A DNA stretch of 64,000 bases from Caulobacter sp031457805 (GCF_031457805.1 NZ_JAVDXI010000007.1:62001-126000); one strand, 5' to 3'; numbered from the stretch's first letter, positions 46,984-56,027 are shown. Notes: a model not told the origin generated them from the letters alone. Numbers and translations: made by a program.

Positions 46984-48012
46984 ATGCACGCTGAGACGCC
47001 GCCGAGAGACTTGTGGATTCTGGACGCTCGGGAGCAGGCGGACGCCGCCGAGCGATACCGGCAGGCCTGCGCCCAGTTGTTCGAGGTCACGCTGCTGGGT
47101 CCCGACGCCGAATTCCACAATCGCATGGACGGCTACAATCTGGGCGGCGTCGTCCTGGCGCGATGCAAGGGCGTGCCCCAGCGGTTTGATCGCCGCTACG
47201 CCCACATCATCGCCGACTCCGCCGACTCCGTGCTGGCGGTGCTGGAGCTGAGCTCGGGCGGCTGGAGCGGGATCTATGACGGCCGCCCGGCCGACGGCGG
47301 GATGGGCTCGATCCGTCTTGTCGACATGTCGCGCCCCTTCGACATGACCACCGCCGCCTTCGAGACCCTGAACCTGGCCATCCCGCGCGCCATGCTGGAC
47401 GAGCAGGTCGATCAGATAGACTTCCACGGCCGCGTGGTGTCCGAAGACACGCCCTCGGGCCGGATGCTCGGCGCCCACATGCGGGCGGTCTGGGACAGCA
47501 TCCAGACGATCACCACCGCCGAGGCGTCGCTGGCGGCCAAGGCGGCGGCGACCCTGTTCAGCGCCGCGATCCTGGCCCACGGCGAGGTCGGCGGCGGCGA
47601 CGCCCGGCCGGTGGAGAAGATGCTGCTGGCCTCGGCTCGTGACTTCGTCGTTAGCCGTCTGGCCGACCCGGACCTGTCGCCCGAGGCGGTGCGTGAGCAC
47701 CTGGGGATCTCACGCAGCCTGCTCTACAAGGTGTTCGAGCCGGCCGGCGGGGTCAGCGCCTTCATCCAGGCGAGACGGCTCGACCAGGCCTTCGATGAGC
47801 TCATCCGCGACCAGAGCGAGCGCAAGACCCTGGCCGAGATCGGCTATGGCCTGGGCTTCCGCTCGGACGCCCACTTCAGCCGCGTGTTCCGCGCCCGCTT
47901 CGGCGTCACCCCCGGCCGCCTGCGCCGCCTGGGCGGCGCGGCGCGGCAGGAGGGCCTGTCGGCCCTGGAGCGGCCGGACGACGTGTTCGTCTGGCTGGGG
48001 AGCTTGCTTTAA
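46984..48012 (+). CDS. AraC family regulator
   Basis: A 342-residue regulator. A cupin-like AraC N-terminal domain (about 20-200) precedes two helix-turn-helix motifs in the C-terminal 110 residues (LSPEAVREHLGISRSLLYKVF and KTLAEIGYGLGFRSDAHFSRVFR). No target is adjacent. Confidence 0.88.
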   Translation: MHAETPPRDLWILDAREQADAAERYRQACAQLFEVTLLGPDAEFHNRMDGYNLGGVVLARCKGVPQRFDRRYAHIIADSADSVLAVLELSSGGWSGIYDGRPADGGMGSIRLVDMSRPFDMTTAAFETLNLAIPRAMLDEQVDQIDFHGRVVSEDTPSGRMLGAHMRAVWDSIQTITTAEASLAAKAAATLFSAAILAHGEVGGGDARPVEKMLLASARDFVVSRLADPDLSPEAVREHLGISRSLLYKVFEPAGGVSAFIQARRLDQAFDELIRDQSERKTLAEIGYGLGFRSDAHFSRVFRARFGVTPGRLRRLGGAARQEGLSALERPDDVFVWLGSLL

Positions 48013-48015
48013 GTA

Positions 48016-48041
48016 AATCCCTCTCTCCCGAGAGAGGGATT
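48016..48041. terminator. CCCTCTCTC hairpin in a convergent gap (family C, copy 3)
   Basis: AATCCCTCTCTC and GAGAGAGGGATT flank a two-base centre, so the inner pairs open. It runs into the last base of the feoB stop codon. Confidence 0.68.
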
Positions 48042-49948
48042 CATCCCGCCCCCAGCGCCACGGCGACATGGTAGGTCACGAAGGCCGCGATATAGGCCAG
48101 GGCGACCATGTAGACGAACATGATGGTCGGCCAGACCCAGCTGTTGGTCTCGCGCTTGACCACGCCCAGGGTGGGCAGGCACTGCGGCGCGAAGACGTAC
48201 CAGGCCAGGAACGACAGGGCGCTGGCCAGCGACCACTGATTCTTCAGCAGGGTCGACAAGGCGCCCGTCTCGCCGTCCTCGCCGCCGACGGCGTAGACGG
48301 TGCCCAGCACCGCCACGGCGACCTCACGGGCGGCCATGCCCGGGATCAGGGCCACGGTCATCTGCCAGTTGAAGCCGATCGGGGCCATCAGGGGCGCCAG
48401 GAACTGGCCCAGGCGTCCGGCGATGGAGTAGTCGATGGCCGGCCCCGTCGCGCCGTCCGGCGGATACGGGAAGGTCGACAGCACCCAGACCAGCACCATC
48501 AGCGGCAGGATGATCCGACCCGCGCGGCTCATGAAGATGCGGGCGCGCGTCCACAGGTTCATCAGCACGTTGCGCGGCTCGGGCCAGCGATAGGTCGGCA
48601 GCTCCATCATGAAGGGCTCGACCGCGCCGCGCCAGAACACGCGCCGGATCACGAACGAGACCAGGAGCGCGCTGACGATGCCGCTGGCGTAGAGGCCGAA
48701 CATCACAAGCCCCTGCAGCGACAGCACGCCCCAGACCGTCTGCTGCGGGATGAAGGCGCCGATGATCAGGGTGTAGACGGGGATCCGCGCCGAGCAGGTC
48801 ATCAGCGGCGCGACCAGGATCGTGGTCAGGCGGTCCTGCCGGTTGTCGATCACCCGCGTCGACATGATGCCGGGAATGGCGCAGGCGAAGCTGCTGAGCA
48901 GCGGAATGAAGGCGCGGCCGTGAAGGCCAGCGCCGCCCATAATCTTGTCCATCAGGAAGGCCGCGCGGGCCATGTAGCCGCTGTCTTCCAAGAGCAGGAT
49001 GAAGAAGAACAGGATCAGGATCTGCGGCAGGAACACCAGCACGCTGCCGACGCCGGCGATCAGGCCATCGGCGATGAAACTGGTCAGAAGCCCCTGGGGC
49101 AGGCTGGCGTTGGTCAGCTCGATCAGGGCCGCGAAACCCGCGTCGATGCCGTCCATGGCGGGCGTGGCCCAGGTGAACACCGCCTGGAACATGACGAACA
49201 AGAGGCCCAACAGGATCACGAGACCCGCCACCGGATGCAGCAGCACGTCGTCGATCTTGCCGGTGACGGTGTCGGGCCGCTCGGGCGGCTTTACGCAGGC
49301 CTTGAAGATGCGCTGGGCCTCGGCGTGGGCGGCGCGGATCTCGGCGGGGCTGGGCTCATGCCAGACGTTCGCGGCGGTCAGGGCCTGGCGGTCGACCAGC
49401 GCCTCGACCTTGTCCAGCAGCTCGGGCAGGCCGCGCTTGCGAGTGGCCACCGTGGTGACGATCGGCGCGCCGATCTCGGCCTGCAGGCGCTCAAGGTCGA
49501 TCCGCAGGCCCTGGCGCTGGGCGATGTCGAACATGTTGAGCGCCAGCACGAACGGGCGGCCCACCTGCTTGAGCTCAAGCGCCAGGCGCAGCACGAGGCG
49601 CAGGTTGGTGGCGTCGGCCACGCAGACCAGGGCCTGGGGCGCGTCCTCGCCGGCCAGCTTGCCCAGCACCGCGTCGCGGGTCACCGCCTCGTCGGGGCTG
49701 CGGGCGCGCAGGGAGTAGGTGCCCGGCAGGTCCAGCACGCGGATCTGGCGGCCGCTGGGCGCGGTCAGCACGCCCTCCTTCCGCTCGACCGTGACGCCGG
49801 CGTAGTTGGCCACCTTCTGGCGGCTGCCGGTCAGGGCGTTGAACAGGGCGGTCTTGCCGGAATTGGGATTGCCGACCAGGGCGATCCGGGCGGTGTCGGC
49901 GGTCGAGGAAGCGACGGGAGGCGCGGCGGCGCCGGAATGGGGGGTCAA
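48041..49948 (-). CDS. feoB: Ferrous iron transporter FeoB
   Basis: A 635-residue GTPase-permease for Fe(II). G1 GNPNSGKTALFNALTG at about residue 27, G3 DLPGTYSL and the permease core with FVFLPQ-like helices (VGSVLVFLPQILILFFF) are present. It is shorter than E. coli FeoB (773), lacking mainly C-terminal extension. It lies four bases after feoA in an operon that starts at a Fur box. Confidence 0.95.
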   Translation of the reverse strand: MTPHSGAAAPPVASSTADTARIALVGNPNSGKTALFNALTGSRQKVANYAGVTVERKEGVLTAPSGRQIRVLDLPGTYSLRARSPDEAVTRDAVLGKLAGEDAPQALVCVADATNLRLVLRLALELKQVGRPFVLALNMFDIAQRQGLRIDLERLQAEIGAPIVTTVATRKRGLPELLDKVEALVDRQALTAANVWHEPSPAEIRAAHAEAQRIFKACVKPPERPDTVTGKIDDVLLHPVAGLVILLGLLFVMFQAVFTWATPAMDGIDAGFAALIELTNASLPQGLLTSFIADGLIAGVGSVLVFLPQILILFFFILLLEDSGYMARAAFLMDKIMGGAGLHGRAFIPLLSSFACAIPGIMSTRVIDNRQDRLTTILVAPLMTCSARIPVYTLIIGAFIPQQTVWGVLSLQGLVMFGLYASGIVSALLVSFVIRRVFWRGAVEPFMMELPTYRWPEPRNVLMNLWTRARIFMSRAGRIILPLMVLVWVLSTFPYPPDGATGPAIDYSIAGRLGQFLAPLMAPIGFNWQMTVALIPGMAAREVAVAVLGTVYAVGGEDGETGALSTLLKNQWSLASALSFLAWYVFAPQCLPTLGVVKRETNSWVWPTIMFVYMVALAYIAAFVTYHVAVALGAG

Positions 49949-49952
49949 GGTC

Positions 49953-50273
49953 TTAGCGTCCGTCGAATTTCACGCTGATCGCGCCGGCCTCGCGCCGACG
50001 CAGGGCCACGCGGGTGTCGTCCACCCGCACCGCGATCGGATCGCGCCCGAACAGGCCCTCGTGCAGCACCTCGATCGACGCGCCCTCGACGAAGCCCATC
50101 TCCAGCAGGCGACGCTCCAGCTCTTCGGCGACCACCGCCTCGGCCGCGCCGCTGTGGCCGGTGACCTTGACGATCACACCGCGCTCGCCGCGGCCGGCGC
50201 TGGCCAGGGGACGCACGCCCGACGCGCTCTCGGCCGGGTTGAATTCAGGCGACAAAACGAACGCTTCGGACAT
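49953..50273 (-). CDS. feoA: Ferrous iron transport protein FeoA
   Basis: A 106-residue SH3-like protein needed for FeoB activity. The core from about residue 40 has RRLLEMGFVEGASIEVL and RVALRRREAGAISV, typical of FeoA, after an N-terminal extension of about 30 residues. The second of two ATG codons has better spacing from GGAG. A Fur box lies 18 bases upstream. Confidence 0.92.
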   Translation of the reverse strand: MSEAFVLSPEFNPAESASGVRPLASAGRGERGVIVKVTGHSGAAEAVVAEELERRLLEMGFVEGASIEVLHEGLFGRDPIAVRVDDTRVALRRREAGAISVKFDGR

Positions 50274-50290
50274 CATGGCTCCGATTAGAT

Positions 50291-50305
50291 TGCGAACGAT
50301 TATCA
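50291..50305. promoter_or_regulatory. Fur box of feoAB
   Basis: TGCGAACGATTATCA matches the 7-1-7 Fur consensus TGATAATNATTATCA at 12 of 15 positions. It lies 18 bases before feoA, between it and tipF. Confidence 0.65.
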
Positions 50306-50371
50306 GTCGAAGCGCCCGATGTCGATTCAGCGATCCTGGGGTTCTGCGTTATGCTGCGCCCTTAAGGATCG

Positions 50372-51730
50372 TTGGGACGGAATGGCGCAGGGCCGTTAAT
50401 CTATTCGACTCTTCGGGCCGGGACCGGTCTGATTACGTGTAACGATTCGTGTGGACGGATAATGCGTAGGCTGATGCTGGCGCTCCTGACGGGCGCTTAT
50501 CTCTGTCTGGCCTTGATCGTCTCCCTCTTCCTCTGGAGGACGGGAGCGACGCCGACTGTCGGCGTGTCTGCGTTCATCGGCACGCTGGGTCTGTGTTTCG
50601 CCTTCCACGGCCTGATCGCCCAGGCCCTTATGGGCGCGGCCCTGCGCGTCGACATCGACACCATCCGCGAAGCCCACGCCATCCTGCTGGACCAGATCGA
50701 GAAGGTCGACGCCCGGGTCACCGACCTCGTCGACACGGTCGCCGCCGACGCCCAGCGCCGCTCCGAGGAGCTGTCGACCGAGGTGCATCAGCTGGAAGAC
50801 CTGATCCAGCAGATGAACGACCGCCTGGAGCACCAGCTGACCCACCAGGTCGCCGCCGCCTCGGCCCGCACCAGCGGCCGCGAGCGCGCCCCGCACGCCA
50901 GCCACATGCTGCAGGTGGTGCAGGACGCCCTGGCCGAGAACCGGGTCGATCTCTACCTGCAGCCGATCGTCAGCCTGCCCCAGCGCCGGACCGTCTTCTA
51001 CGAGAGCTTCTCGCGCCTTCGCGATGAAACCGGCCGCGTGATGATGCCGGCCGAGTATCTGGCGGTGGCCGAGGGCGAAGGCCTGATGACGGCCATCGAC
51101 AACCTCCTGCTGTTCCGCTGCGTGCAGATCGTGCGCCGCCTGGCCAAGCAGGACCGCAAGGTCGGCATCTTCTGCAACATCTCGCTGGCCAGCCTGGGCG
51201 ACGAGAGCTTCTTCCCGCAGTTCCTGGAGTTCATGCAGGGCAACAAGGACCTGGCCGGCGCGGTGATCTTCGAGCTGGGCCAGGCGGCGTTCGATCGTCG
51301 CGGCCCGGTCGAGGCCCGCCACATGGCCCGTCTGGCCAGCCTGGGCTTCAGCTTCAGCCTGGACAAGGTCAACGACCTGGATGTCGACTTCCAGGATCTG
51401 GCCCGCGCCGACGTGAAGTTCCTGAAGGTCGGCGCCCAGATGATGCTGGACCAGCTGGAGGAGCAGGACGGCAAGCTGGTGATCGCCTCTCTGCCCGACC
51501 TGAACGCCAGCGACTTCGCCGCCCTGACCCGTCGCTACGGCGTCGAGGTGATCGTCGAGAAGGTCGAGGCCGAAAAGCAGGTGGCCGAGATCCTCGACCT
51601 CGACATCGGCTATGGCCAGGGCCACCTGTTCGGCGAGCCGCGCGCCATCCGCGACGCGGTGCTGGCCGAGGCCGACCCGCCCGCCGACTTCATCCGCGCG
51701 CCGATGCGTCGCCGCGCCGTGGGCTGGTAG
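50372..51730 (+). CDS. tipF: TipF, EAL-domain polar flagellum regulator
   Basis: In Caulobacter TipF binds cyclic di-GMP and places the flagellum at the new pole. Two membrane helices (about residues 35-55 and 63-90), a coiled coil (about 95-165) and a degenerate EAL domain (about 185-440) are seen. The domain has YLQPIV and E211 in FYESF instead of EAL. With the TTG start at 50372 this Glu is residue 211, the number used in published TipF work, so I kept it. ATG 50462 is an alternative that would shorten the protein by 30 residues. Confidence 0.9.
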   Translation: MGRNGAGPLIYSTLRAGTGLITCNDSCGRIMRRLMLALLTGAYLCLALIVSLFLWRTGATPTVGVSAFIGTLGLCFAFHGLIAQALMGAALRVDIDTIREAHAILLDQIEKVDARVTDLVDTVAADAQRRSEELSTEVHQLEDLIQQMNDRLEHQLTHQVAAASARTSGRERAPHASHMLQVVQDALAENRVDLYLQPIVSLPQRRTVFYESFSRLRDETGRVMMPAEYLAVAEGEGLMTAIDNLLLFRCVQIVRRLAKQDRKVGIFCNISLASLGDESFFPQFLEFMQGNKDLAGAVIFELGQAAFDRRGPVEARHMARLASLGFSFSLDKVNDLDVDFQDLARADVKFLKVGAQMMLDQLEEQDGKLVIASLPDLNASDFAALTRRYGVEVIVEKVEAEKQVAEILDLDIGYGQGHLFGEPRAIRDAVLAEADPPADFIRAPMRRRAVGW

Positions 51731-51808
51731 GACCCGCCAGAAGACCGCAAGCATCGGAATGACGCCGTCCCGCGCGGGCGGCAGGGTCTCCCGTGAAAGG
51801 AGCCCTCA

Positions 51809-52036
51809 ATGACCTATGACACCGACGACGCCCGCTGGGCGGCCTGGGAGACGCGCGACCGCGCCGCCGACGGGGCCTTCTTCGTGGCCGTGCGCACCAC
51901 TGGCGTCTATTGCATCGCCAGCTGTCCGGCCCGCCCGCTGCGCCAGAACGTCGTCTTCCACGACAGCCGCGAAGCCGCCCGCGCCGCCGGCTTCCGCGCC
52001 TGCCTGCGCTGCAAGCCTGATCGCGTGGCCGCATGA
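51809..52036 (+). CDS. Stand-alone Ada N-terminal (metal-binding) domain protein
   Basis: A 75-residue protein that is just the Ada zinc-binding domain. The four zinc Cys are C35, C39, C65 and C68, matching E. coli Ada C38, C42, C69 and C72; C35 would be the methyl acceptor. It keeps RTTGVYCIASCPARP. It has no DNA-binding or O6 methyltransferase domain. It overlaps the next gene by four bases (ATGA), so the two are co-translated. Confidence 0.88.
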   Translation: MTYDTDDARWAAWETRDRAADGAFFVAVRTTGVYCIASCPARPLRQNVVFHDSREAARAAGFRACLRCKPDRVAA

Positions 52037-52719
52037 CTCTCGATTGGACCCGCATCGCCGCCGAGCTGGATTCGCGCGGCTGGGCCCTGACCGGCCCGTT
52101 GCTGAAGCCTGAGACCTGCGCCGCCGTCGCCGACCTTTATCCCCGCGACGAAGGCTTCCGCAGCCGCGTGGTCATGGCCTGCCACGGCTTTGGGCGCGGC
52201 GAGTACAAGTATTTCAGCTATCCCCTGCCCGACATCGTGCAGCGCCTGCGCCAGGATCTCTATGGACCGCTGTCGGTGATCGCCAACGCTTGGGCGCAGC
52301 GCCTGGGCGAGGACCGCCGCTTTCCCGACACGCTGGAGGCAATGCTGGCCCGCTGCCACGACGCGGGGCAGACGCGCCCCACGCCCCTGCTGCTGACCTA
52401 CGGCCCCGGCGACTACAACTGCCTGCACCAGGACCTCTATGGCGAGCACGTCTTCCCGCTGCAGGGGGCGTTCCTGCTGGACGAACCCGGCCGCGACTTC
52501 AACGGCGGCGAGTTCGTCCTCGTCGAGCAACGCCCCCGCCAGCAGTCCGCGCCCCAGGTCGTGCCGCTAAGACAAGGGGAAGGCGTGATCTTCGCGGTCA
52601 GAGAGCGCCCGGCCGAAGGAACGCGCGGCGTGCATCGCCGGATGCTGCGGCACGGGGTCAGCGAAGTTCGGTCCGGCCGGCGGCGGACGCTGGGGGTGAT
52701 CTTTCACGATGCGACGTAG
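52033..52719 (+). CDS. COG3826-type 2OG-Fe(II) oxygenase
   Basis: A 228-residue AlkB-like oxygenase of the family described as acting on damaged DNA (PF09859). GPGDYNCLHQDLYGEHVFPLQ gives the H-x-D, and the end has RRTLGVIFHDA. FNGGEFVLVEQRPR is the family marker. It is coupled to the Ada-N gene, supporting a role in alkylation damage. Confidence 0.88.
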   Translation: MTLDWTRIAAELDSRGWALTGPLLKPETCAAVADLYPRDEGFRSRVVMACHGFGRGEYKYFSYPLPDIVQRLRQDLYGPLSVIANAWAQRLGEDRRFPDTLEAMLARCHDAGQTRPTPLLLTYGPGDYNCLHQDLYGEHVFPLQGAFLLDEPGRDFNGGEFVLVEQRPRQQSAPQVVPLRQGEGVIFAVRERPAEGTRGVHRRMLRHGVSEVRSGRRRTLGVIFHDAT

Positions 52720-52734
52720 GGGGCGGGGACTGTT

Positions 52735-52848
52735 CCTCCCCCGCATCGCGGGGGAGGTGGCCCAGAGGGCCGGAGGGGGCGAGCTCCGCCCGCGCCGCAT
52801 TAGCCCCCTCAGTCGCTCCGCGACAGCTCCCCCGCATCGCGGGGGAGC
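52735..52848. repeat. Intergenic palindromic repeat, family D, copy 1
   Basis: Contains CCTCCCCCGCATCGCGGGGG, TGGCCCAGAGGGCCGGAGGG, GCCCCCTCAGTCGCTCCGCG and AGCTCCCCCGCATCGCGGGG in order. The same blocks appear in reverse order and strand at 57149-57264. It fills a convergent gap. Confidence 0.85.
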
Positions 52849-52866
52849 ATCTTGGCGCTCCCCCCC

Positions 52867-53433
52867 TCACCCCATCGGCGAAACGCCAAACAGCAGCCGG
52901 TGCAGCAGGAACACGAACACCAGATACACAACCGTCCCGCCCAGTACGCCGATCAGGTCCGAGCGCGGCTTGACCACCACGGGGGCGGGCTCCTTGCGGC
53001 CGATGGCGGAGACCAGGTCGACCACCGCCCAGGCCAGGAAGGATCCGAACAGCATCACCGAGGCCTGGTCGCCATTGGCCAGCAGGTGGCCGGTCGACCA
53101 CAGGATCACGCCCAGCAGCATCGGGTGGCGCACCGTCGCCTTGATCCGTCCGGCCGGGGCGTTGGCCGTGGGCAAGAGGATGAAGGCCAGCCAGACGAGC
53201 AGCATGGCCGCATGACGCCCCCAGGCTGGCGTGTCGTAGAGCTGCGGCGCGGCGGGGCGATAGACGATCCAGCCCCAGATGATCAGGCCAAGCCCTGCGG
53301 CGGCGACCAGCGAATAGAGCCCGCGCCAGCGCTTGGGGCTGGCGGCGACCTGGGAGTCGCGGAAGGGCGCGGCGAGGATCCGCACCGAGTGGATTCCCAG
53401 AAACAGCACAAGGCCAAGAACCAGAATCGTCAT
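52867..53433 (-). CDS. NnrU family membrane protein
   Basis: A 188-residue membrane protein with about five helices and the NnrU marks RHPMLLGVILWSTGHLLANGD. NnrU is tied to denitrification and isoprenoid-modifying methyltransferases in some bacteria, but no such gene is nearby. ATG 53433 precedes the first helix directly. Confidence 0.88.
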   Translation of the reverse strand: MTILVLGLVLFLGIHSVRILAAPFRDSQVAASPKRWRGLYSLVAAAGLGLIIWGWIVYRPAAPQLYDTPAWGRHAAMLLVWLAFILLPTANAPAGRIKATVRHPMLLGVILWSTGHLLANGDQASVMLFGSFLAWAVVDLVSAIGRKEPAPVVVKPRSDLIGVLGGTVVYLVFVFLLHRLLFGVSPMG

Positions 53434-53580
53434 GACGCCCTCCCTTTGGCCCTGAGGATAGTCGCGGAACACCGGTCTTCGATAGCGGGGCGCGTGAGAC
53501 CTTGAATCCCGCCGCCCAGGGCTCAGCTAAGGGGCCGGATCGCATTGACGCCCCGCCTCCCGACCGCTACCGCCGAGCCC

Positions 53581-54441
53581 ATGATGGATTTTCCCCCCGG
53601 CCTTTCCGCCCTTTCCGACCGCTATGACGTGGTGCTGTGCGACGTCTGGGGCGTGATCCACAACGGGGTGGCCAGCTTCCCCGAGGCTTGCGACGCCTTG
53701 ACGAAGTGGGCGCAGACCAAGGGTCCGGTGGTGCTGATCTCCAACTCGCCACGCCCGTCGCACGACGTGGTGGCGCAGCTGGACGCGCTGGGCGTGCCGC
53801 GCTCGTCCTGGCAGGGTTTCGTCACCTCGGGCGACGCGACGCGCGCGCTGCTGAAGGCCAACGCGCCGGGCAAGGTCTGGAAGATCGGCCCCGCGCGCGA
53901 CGAGGTGCTCTATGAGGGCATCGACCTGATCGGCGCCGGCTGCGAGGACGCCGACTTCATCTCGTGCACCGGCCTCTACGAGGACGAGGTCGAGACGCCC
54001 GAGGACTATCGCGACCGCCTGAAGGTCGCCGCCGAGCGGGGGCTCTTGTTCATCTGCGCCAATCCCGACCGCGTGGTGCAGCGCGGCGATCGGCTGATCT
54101 ACTGCGCCGGCGCCCTGGCCGATCTCTATGAGAGCCTGGGCGGCCAGGTGGTGATGGCCGGCAAGCCCTACGGCCAGATCTACGATCTGGCGGTCGCCGA
54201 GGCCGAGCGGCTGCTGGGCCGCCCGGTCGATCGCGCCCGCATCGTCTGCGTCGGCGACGGCGTCATCACCGACGTGAAGGGCGCTCACGACCAGAAGCTG
54301 GCCTGCCTGTTCGTGGCCAAGGGCATCCATGGCGACAAGGCCGTGGGTCCCGACGGCCAGCTGGTTCCCGACGCCGTCCACGCCCTGCTGGACGCCGAGG
54401 CCGTGGGCGCGACCCACGCGATCGGCGATCTGGTCTGGTGA
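53581..54441 (+). CDS. HAD-superfamily hydrolase (TIGR01459-like, class IIA)
   Basis: A 286-residue phosphatase-like protein. DxD motif LCDVWGVIHNG (residues 20-30), SNSPRP motif II, and GDGVITDVKGA motif IV are present, with a cap inserted between. Related proteins act on sugar or nucleotide phosphates. It runs before maoC and ribF in the same direction. Confidence 0.88.
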   Translation: MMDFPPGLSALSDRYDVVLCDVWGVIHNGVASFPEACDALTKWAQTKGPVVLISNSPRPSHDVVAQLDALGVPRSSWQGFVTSGDATRALLKANAPGKVWKIGPARDEVLYEGIDLIGAGCEDADFISCTGLYEDEVETPEDYRDRLKVAAERGLLFICANPDRVVQRGDRLIYCAGALADLYESLGGQVVMAGKPYGQIYDLAVAEAERLLGRPVDRARIVCVGDGVITDVKGAHDQKLACLFVAKGIHGDKAVGPDGQLVPDAVHALLDAEAVGATHAIGDLVW

Positions 54442-54556
54442 AGCAGGACGTCTTGTGGGCGCGCATCCAGCCGCAAAACCGGAAGCACTTTTGCTGGATG
54501 CGCTTACGCGGCTACACTGTGTGCAACGCACAATAAGAACCGCAGGGGAACGCGTG

Positions 54557-54979
54557 ATGCAGGGCAAATTCCTGGAAGAGCTGAGCGTGGGCCAATCGGC
54601 CGAGCTGGTCCGCACCGTCGGCGAGGCCGACATCGTGGCCTTCGCCGAGGTCACCGGCGACAACAATCCCGTCCACCTGGACGCCGACTACGCCGCCAAG
54701 ACGAGCTTCGGCGAACGCATCGCCCACGGCATGCTGTCGGCCGGCTATATCTCGGCGGTGCTGGGCACGACCCTGCCCGGGCCCGGCGCGATCTACCTGT
54801 CGCAGGCGCTGCGCTTCAAGCGCCCGGTGAAGATCGGTGACGCCGTCACCGCCCGCGCCACCATCACCGAAATCGACGAGGCCAAGGCCCGCGTCACCCT
54901 CGCCACCGTCTGCCTGGTGGGCGGCAAGCCGGTGGTCGACGGCGAGGCTGTGGTCATGGTCCCCCGCAAGGCCGCCTGA
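54557..54979 (+). CDS. MaoC-type hydratase
   Basis: A 140-residue hot-dog fold protein. The catalytic FAEVTGDNNPVHLDADYA segment (Asp and His five residues apart) is the (R)-specific enoyl-CoA hydratase motif. Such enzymes link beta-oxidation to polyhydroxyalkanoate. The stop overlaps the ribF start (TGATG). Confidence 0.93.
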   Translation: MQGKFLEELSVGQSAELVRTVGEADIVAFAEVTGDNNPVHLDADYAAKTSFGERIAHGMLSAGYISAVLGTTLPGPGAIYLSQALRFKRPVKIGDAVTARATITEIDEAKARVTLATVCLVGGKPVVDGEAVVMVPRKAA

Positions 54980-55920
54980 TGCCCCTGAAGACTGTCCACG
55001 CCTGGAAGACCCTGCCGCCGGAGCAGCGCGGCGCGTCCGTCGCGCTCGGCAATTTCGACGGCGTGCATCGCGGCCACCAGCAGGTGATCGCCCAGGCCGC
55101 CAAGGCGGCCATGGCCAGCAAGGCGCCGCTGGGCGTGATCAGCTTCGACCCGCATCCGCGCCGCCTGTTCCGGCCCACCGAGCCGTCCTTCAAGCTGATG
55201 ACCCACAGCCAGCAGGCCCGGGCGCTGGCAGGGCTAGGCGTCGACACCTTCTACCTGCTGCCGTTCGACTTTGAGATGGCCAGCTACGGCGACCGCGAGT
55301 TCGTTGAGAAGGTGCTGGTCGAGGGCCTGGGCGTCACCCATGTCGCCGCCGGCTTCGACATCTCGTTCGGGCGCGGCCGCACCGGCAGTCCCGACCTGCT
55401 GCGCGCTTACGGAGAAGAGTACGGCTTCACCGTCTCGATCGCCGAACCGGTGGCCAGCGGCGACGGCGAGAAGTTCTCGTCGACCGCCGTGCGCGACGCC
55501 CTACGGGCCGGTCAGCCCGAGCAGGCGGCGGCGATCCTGGGGCGGCCGTTCGCCATCGAGGGCGTGGTCCGGCGCGGCCAGCAGCTGGGCCGCCAGCTGG
55601 GCTTTCCCACCGCCAATGTCGAGGTCGAGGACTATGTGGTCCCGAAACTCGGCGTCTACGCCACCCGCACCCGCCTGCCCGACGGCCGCGAGGCGCCGGG
55701 CGTGGCCAATCTCGGCAACAACCCGACCACGGGCCATGTCGAGACGCGGCTGGAGACCTGGCTGTTCGACTTCGACGAGGACCTCTACGGCCAGATCATC
55801 GAGACCCAGCTGATCGCCTTCCTGCGTCCGGAGCTGAAGTTCGACAGCCTGGAGCTGATGATCGACCAGATCCGCCGCGACGAGCAGGCCGCCCGGGCGA
55901 TCGTGGCGCCGGCGTTTTAG
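54979..55920 (+). CDS. ribF: Bifunctional riboflavin kinase/FAD synthetase
   Basis: A 313-residue enzyme making FMN and FAD. The N-terminal adenylyltransferase has GNFDGVHRGHQ and SSTAVRDALRAG; the C-terminal kinase has GRQLGFPTANV. The FAD it makes is the donor for ApbE in the flavin operon. It is coupled to the maoC-like gene. Confidence 0.96.
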   Translation: MPLKTVHAWKTLPPEQRGASVALGNFDGVHRGHQQVIAQAAKAAMASKAPLGVISFDPHPRRLFRPTEPSFKLMTHSQQARALAGLGVDTFYLLPFDFEMASYGDREFVEKVLVEGLGVTHVAAGFDISFGRGRTGSPDLLRAYGEEYGFTVSIAEPVASGDGEKFSSTAVRDALRAGQPEQAAAILGRPFAIEGVVRRGQQLGRQLGFPTANVEVEDYVVPKLGVYATRTRLPDGREAPGVANLGNNPTTGHVETRLETWLFDFDEDLYGQIIETQLIAFLRPELKFDSLELMIDQIRRDEQAARAIVAPAF

Positions 55921-55927
55921 GGAGAGG

Positions 55928-55954
55928 ATTCCCTCTCTCTTAGAGAGAGGGCTT
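55928..55954. repeat. CCCTCTCTC hairpin after ribF (family C, copy 4)
   Basis: CCCTCTCTCT and AGAGAGAGGG with a one-base centre, so about seven pairs form around a larger loop, followed by CTTCAAAAAA. It lies just after ribF on a co-directional gap. Confidence 0.6.
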
Positions 55955-56011
55955 CAAAAAAGCCCCCCACTCCCGCCACGGGAGAAGCCCTTTCCTCCCG
56001 CCGCCCCACCC

Positions 56012-56027
56012 GTTAACCTTGGTTAAC
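56012..56027. promoter_or_regulatory. GTTAACC palindrome upstream of the HtrA-like gene
   Basis: GTTAACC-TT-GGTTAAC is a perfect palindrome 16 bases before the ATG. It contains TTAA twice, six bases apart, close to but not matching the CtrA site (TTAA-N7-TTAA). Confidence 0.4.
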
